Of a DNA stretch of 64,000 bases, positions 59,290 to 64,000 are shown piece after piece (position 1 is the first letter of the stretch; every line of letters starts with the position of its first letter). The DNA is taken from the NCBI GenBank assembly GCA_018894105.1, contig CM032133.1, positions 10,306,501 through 10,370,500 of the forward strand, written 5' to 3'. The notes beneath the pieces are model-generated. The model did not search any database. It worked only from the letters and a program-made list of their open reading frames with translations, and was not told the DNA's origin. The position numbers were made by a program, and so were the translations under genes. Source of the DNA: Jacaranda mimosifolia (taxonomy: Eukaryota; Streptophyta; Magnoliopsida; Lamiales; Bignoniaceae).

Positions 59290-60400
59290 AAATATGGCAA
59301 CACCTTGGCACATAAACAAATCTTTCAAGACAAGCGGCTTCCTAATCTACTATACACTCTCTATGAGGGCTCTCAAGAGGCACACGAATGCATCCTCCTT
59401 ATCTCAACACTTAACCTCAATGTCGAAGGCCACAGGACCAGGCCTATGTTCAAATTTTTACCTTCCAAGTGTTCAGCTTAACAAAGCCAACAATGACCCT
59501 CGTAAAAGACAAATAATGAAGTTTAATTAAGAGAGGCTCTATACCTTACTAGAACAATTTTTTCATATACTACGCTTACATCAACAACAATTATTTGAAA
59601 CTTACAAAACTGACTAAGCACACATGCGAATCCATCAAAATTTCATTAAGTCCTCAAACAAGTATTAAGAATTTAGCAGCATTAATAAACCTGCAATAGA
59701 GATCTGGGTATTAAAAAAAATTTATGATGGGTGCCCAAACATATGCCCTAGGAAGCCCCAAAAGGGTATCTAAGATGGGTAGCCCGTACTAACATTTGAG
59801 ATAGGGGTGCTGAAAGAGAACACCCAGCACGGGCGCCCAAGAGAGGCATCTAGCATGGGTGCTTGAGAATTGCGCCTTTCGTTGGTACCCCAAGTACCTT
59901 AAATGGGTGCACATTTAAGCCCGCCCTGATGAACCTCCCTTCTTTTTTTATCTGTTCTTTTTTCAGCCCCGCGTCTAAGAATAACTTAATAAGCAACCAC
60001 CCATCTCACACAAATAAGCTCTATATTTGGAACTCAAAGTTTCGAGACACGTTAAGTATACTACAAAGGTAAAGAAATATGCATGATATAAATTTAGTGC
60101 GAAATAGTGAGAATAAAGCATCATCATGTCAATTGATGGTAACTTATTTAGTCAAGTATTTGAACAAATATAAATAAGCAAGAGTAGAAAATTTCATTGA
60201 AATAAAAGAAAAGGTAAATACTCATGATGACAAATAAACGTTCGGCCAACACTTGGCCTCCAATAGAAAAGCAAAACAAAAGAAAGAATATGATGAAATA
60301 CTACTTGAGCTAACTGAAAAATGCAAAGTAGTACCAAGTCCTAAACAAAGGTTGTAAATCTTATTCACTACTCCTATCCTAAGGAAAAAAAAAAATCTTC
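59290..60400. other. Tat-derived non-coding stretch
   Basis: No recognisable protein. It has a GGGTGCCCAAG-type repeated phrase at 59728-59930 (five or so degenerate copies). Position suggests it is the region between pol and the 3' LTR of the Tat-derived element. Confidence 0.4.
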
Positions 60401-60404
60401 ATCC

Positions 60405-60620
60405 TATAGAGCGGCCTCAGCTAGTTTCTCCACTATTACTTCTACCCTAACCTTAGGACTCTTCCCGAAGTCTCTAGTAAAAAGATTGACTGAAATGGTG
60501 GGGTCTAACATCAATAAATCCTCTACAAGATACTATCTGGTCTCGCTTAAAGTACAACGACAGCTCTAGATAGTTTGCTCATAAATCACCATCGCCTCTG
60601 AAAGAGGTGTAAGGCTAAGG
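60405..60620 (-). pseudogene. Possible C-terminal piece of the antisense extra ORF
   Basis: LLMLDPTISVNLFTRDFGKS and VRVEVIVEKLAEAAL are readable on the minus strand with stops upstream. Position (downstream of 62609-62869 on the same strand) fits a split extra ORF. No clear domain match; weak. Confidence 0.3.
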
Positions 60621-61093
60621 ATCTAATTTAAAACATTTAAAAACTGAAATCTAACTTATCTTACACAATCACAAGGATCTAAATCATGCATATATAGTGC
60701 ATTAAGGTTAGATTGTTACCTCTTGCGCAAAATCCAACCAAAGGTAGAAGAAGAGCTTCCTTTCTCGAGAGGAAACTGCTACTGGTGCAACTAAGCGTGA
60801 TCAACATTTGATCTAGCAAATCACCTCAGAATTCAACCAAATCTTGACCAAATAAAAGCTGACTCAAATAGGAGCATCCAAATATAAAATTAATCACTAG
60901 AGTCCTTCGGCAAGACCTTAAACAGAGACCTCAAAATTTTTGCTGGAACAGAGGATCATTGAAGCAAGCTATCTATAATACGTCTTGCCTCTAATGTCAA
61001 AGTCTACACACCTTTGGACTATCCTTTCCTTCTCAATTTAGCTAGAAAAATCAAGAAGAAAGAGAGCTAGGTTGAAGGCTGAAAATTGGAGTT

Positions 61094-61117
61094 GGAGGGG
61101 GAGGGGGAGGGGGAGAG
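61094..61117. repeat. (GGGGGA)n repeat
   Basis: About four GGAGGG/GGGGGA units, G-rich on the plus strand. Confidence 0.8.
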
Positions 61118-61227
61118 AAGAGAGTGAAAACTTAACTTATGAGAGAATCACTTTTGGAGGGAATTTTTGATCTAACAATTAGATGCAAAAAGTGTGACTG
61201 ATTCTTCTTGTTGGATGCCCCCCCTCT

Positions 61228-61277
61228 ATATCTATATATAGATGGAGGATGGTGTGATGCCAAAGTGGCATCACACC
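61228..61277 (-). promoter_or_regulatory. TATA box with an adjacent 12-bp hairpin
   Basis: The minus strand reads CTATATATAGATA at 61228-61240. Right beside it GGTGTGATGCCA and TGGCATCACACC form a perfect 12-bp stem with a 3-nt loop (61251-61277). Confidence 0.45.
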
Positions 61278-62608
61278 TTCCTCAAGGGGGGTTGCCAACT
61301 AAGCATGCCAACTTGTAAGCTTAATTTTAAATTTCCCTCCAAAACTCATTATTCCATTTAATTAAATTAACTCTTTAAGTTTGACTAAACCAATTGATAC
61401 TCATGTGGTACCAAATTAAATTAATAATTAATTTAATTGGATCAATTTAATAAATTGATGAAACCGAATGACTAAAAATTGCATCAAGATTTCTGTCTCA
61501 CATTTTCGGTCCTCTTGGAATTTTTCTAACACTTAGAAAACTCCTCCTCATTATGTAGGATTTCCAGTAGTTTTTTGTGTGTGATCCATTAAGTTCTACC
61601 ACTAATTGGACATGGACTCACAACAATTGTGATTTTAGAATATCATATATTCATGTTAGTTTAAAACTCCTTTTAAACCAATTGACTCATATCAATTAAT
61701 CTCTATTATTGAAGAGTACCCAATCTCCATGGTCGATGTCCAACCTCAAGCCTATGGAGTCCAACAATTGGCCGAATGAATGCTTATGGTGAACCATTCT
61801 TTACGCATATCATGCAAATACGGTCCTTCTGTCTCCTATCTCCATGAAAGAGGCCTATGGCAAGATATTTGTCGACTCCCGAATAGCCTTAATGCTATGC
61901 ATCTATTTTTAATGTTCGATTCCTTTTGTGACCTCATCTTTGAAAAACTTCTTTTCCAAATTGTCACACTGCCTTGGCCAAGGACTCCTTGGAATCGATC
62001 ATCATAGAACACATAGGGGATGTACTTAGCCTTCACAAAGACGAGGAGTCATATCCTATCTTGGACTTCAGAAACCTCTATGTCTAAGTGGCTCATGCCC
62101 AATCACCATCGGAACGCCTGCTAAGCGACCATGGAAGAGTTAAAGCATGATAACCTAAACACAAGGTTACAATGGATCATCATGTCAAAGGACTAATTAT
62201 ATACACTAGCATAAGCTGGAGAACTAACCACTACCAACTTGCCATTACAATTGTCTAGTGGGATCTCTGGGTGGGTCTCTAGTGCCTTGTTCTCTAACAA
62301 GCACCCACTAACATACACCCATATCACATATGGCTTACTCATGGAACAATGCAATATCCAACCCTTAGATTTATGCATCGTTAGTGCAAGTCTATCCAAA
62401 TCTTAGATGCCCCATCTCTTAAGATTCTATGACTTGGGATGTTTAAGATCACGACCGTGTAAGACTTATTCCATGATCACCACCGAGTGAACTGACCAAG
62501 TCCCGTAGTCTTATGTGATCTAAGGGCTTCAACCATATGCCAATGAAGTAATTTGAGCATAAGATGAAGATGGCCATATAAGAATAATATCATTCAATCA
62601 AGATTGTA

Positions 62609-62890
62609 TCATAAGTGAAATAATTTACATGCCAATCTAATTAGCTTGCTAGGCAATATTCCAATAGCCTCCACCTCAACAACCTCAAAGAACTCATTAG
62701 AACTCTTGAACTCTTTGACTGCATCATTGCAAGTGGCTTTAATAAGAGTCTTTTCGGTAGAAGAATCTAAGAACTTCTCCTCAATCTTCATCTCCTTAGC
62801 ATATCTCGTTTTCAATCCCTCATGCTCTTTTAGCAATTTCCCTTGCTCTGTATTGCCGAGTTGATTCAATGACCTTCTCCTTAGGACGAA
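62609..62890 (-). pseudogene. Antisense extra ORF remnant (coiled coil) of the Tat-derived region
   Basis: The minus-strand frame reads HEGLKTRYAKEMKIEEKFLD, then NDAVKEFKSSNEFFEVVEVE, then GILPSKLIRLACKLF. A charged heptad-rich coiled coil followed by an EFKSSxEF motif is typical of the C-terminal half of the extra-ORF proteins of plant gypsy elements. It lies antisense to the gag remnant at 57.5-58.4 kb, as expected for a Tat element on the plus strand. A plausible acceptor (TTTTTAG, about 62954) lies upstream. Function unknown. Confidence 0.5.
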
Positions 62891-64000
62891 TCATCATCAC
62901 TATAGCCCTCTCTACTTAACAAGAAATCTTTTCAACTAAGTCCATCCTTACACCTAAAAACGTGTAGAAACACAAAAATTAAAAATCTATACATCATTAA
63001 AAAAAAAGGGAAAAAAGACCAAAATAAATTCCGAGCAAAGTTTCCAGCAACTATCTCAGTCAGCTGAAAAGAGGAGAACGACTTCAGCTTCCCTTGATCG
63101 TATTTACTCAGTACACCTTGTATGTAATGAACATCAAAAGTAGTCTCATTTACGTCCTAATGAGAATGTAAATTGCGGCTCCAGTTCTAACCATATCGAA
63201 AAAAGCCCCTTGCCCTGGAAAGGGCAAGTTATTTGAGGACAGATCTAGAAGGCAATACCTCAAGCTCATCTACAACAGTAGACGGATGCACCATTGGATC
63301 AGGTAGGACATGTGCCTCGCTTGGCCATCAACGTTGGGGGCTCGAATGGCATCCATCTAGTGATATGTCCCTGCGATGCTACTCCACAACGTGACTCTCA
63401 AGAACTCTTCCTTCTGTCTTCTAAGCACGGATCCTAGTAAAATCAACTTTCTTACCTACCAAAGGGCAAAAAAGAAAACTAAGTCAAATGCAAATAACTG
63501 ATAGAAATATTAACATATTTCACTTTTGATTCATGGTTCACACATCCATGCGTATAAAAGAAAAAAAGAAAAAGGAAAAAACATCGAAGGCAAAACTAAA
63601 CAACTTTGCCTTCACAAAACTCTTATGAAGTTTAGGATGTGTATAGCCTGGATAGATTAAAGAATGAGAACTACTCCACTTGCACATGATGCACCAACAT
63701 TCGAATGAAAAAATATTTCTCTTTTCAAAATCTTGTTGCTTGGTTTGGGGAAGGAATGAAAGAACAATTCATTTGGCATCTTACCCACTCTTAATAAAGT
63801 GTGATACCTATCTAAAGAAATTGGCAAGTCCTACTCTGTTAAATGTTGTTGGAATCCAGCAAAAGACGCCAAAAAGTAGGGTACAGATTGACTCAAGCAC
63901 ACCCTATAACTCCTCACTACATCTAATAAAAAAGGACTTGGAGGTAGTAAAAAACCACAAGTGAAATAAAAATTAAAAACGATGAAGTACCCTTTTGGAG
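62890..64000. other. Unassigned, probably continuation of the Tat-derived region
   Basis: Short minus-strand pieces are readable (for example near 63190-63240), but none recognisable. No LTR was found before the window end. The open frame at 63680-63964 is not recognised. Confidence 0.35.

Larger units (their letters stand above)
60640..62600 (-). mobile_element. LTR-like insertion with a TATA box on the minus strand
   Basis: The stretch lacks coding sequence and separates two parts of the antisense extra ORF. On the minus strand it has a TATA-like CTATATATAGATA (61228-61240), followed by a short leader and a (GGGGGA)n-rich block (61094-61117). I cannot find definite termini or a target duplication, so element type and borders are tentative. 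Confidence 0.35.

Overview
The window reads as intergenic, repeat-dense nuclear DNA of a flowering plant. It is AT-rich, and I find no convincing host gene in 64 kb. The longer open frames belong to plant-type transposable elements: Ty3/gypsy chromovirus (Tekay/Del-like) and Tat-lineage LTR retrotransposons, a MuDR/MURA-type Mutator-like element (MULE), hAT-like elements with 8-bp target duplications, and small MITEs with TTA duplications. Almost all coding copies are pseudogenes. I cannot name the species.

Layout. 1-5327: a minus-strand Tekay-related element with ~2.1-kb LTRs that keeps gag but has lost pol (a gag-only, TR-GAG-like derivative); its 3' LTR is cut by the window start. 5328-10990: AT-rich DNA with microsatellites, a 7-bp minisatellite (8587-8663), a 19-G tract and two small MITEs. 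10934-14519: a single 3.5-kb minus-strand LTR with a tRNA-Met-type PBS, swollen by four tandem arrays and bounded by a 17-bp direct repeat. 14647-26455: an hAT-like element split by a 10.45-kb Tat retrotransposon (14989-25439, minus, CATAT duplication), which carries a second, archaeal-type RNase H and an antisense (+ strand) extra gene with its own TATA box. 27149-38091: a small MITE split by a 10.5-kb Tekay chromovirus (27509-38056, plus, TAAAA duplication). 38404-40755: a solo LTR (ATATA duplication) holding an hAT-like element (8-bp duplication ACGTGGAC), which holds another hAT-like MITE.

41660-49060: a decayed MURA-type MULE with introns still present, an acidic tandem-repeat linker, a SWIM domain and a zinc knuckle; its right terminus is missing. 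49080-52015: a 5' fragment of a second Tat element (LTR, PBS, gag, protease, start of RT), minus. 53112-56772: a large inverted repeat with arms of about 1 kb around a 20-nt spacer. Its left arm is interrupted by a 1.63-kb non-autonomous MULE with a perfect 9-bp duplication, and the right arm preserves the empty site. 57450-64000: a decayed Tat-derived region on the plus strand (gag zinc-finger remnants, a ~90-bp tandem array, an antisense extra-ORF remnant on the minus strand), with no recognisable pol and a promoter-like LTR-type stretch near 61 kb.

How it fits together: insertion order can be read from the nesting and target duplications. Many nonsense codons and several lost catalytic residues are C-to-T or G-to-A changes, as expected from deamination of methylated cytosine in silenced repeats. 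The points most worth a second look are the antisense gene with its own promoter in the Tat element, the kilobase inverted repeat with its preserved empty site, and the LTR element bounded by 17-bp repeats.
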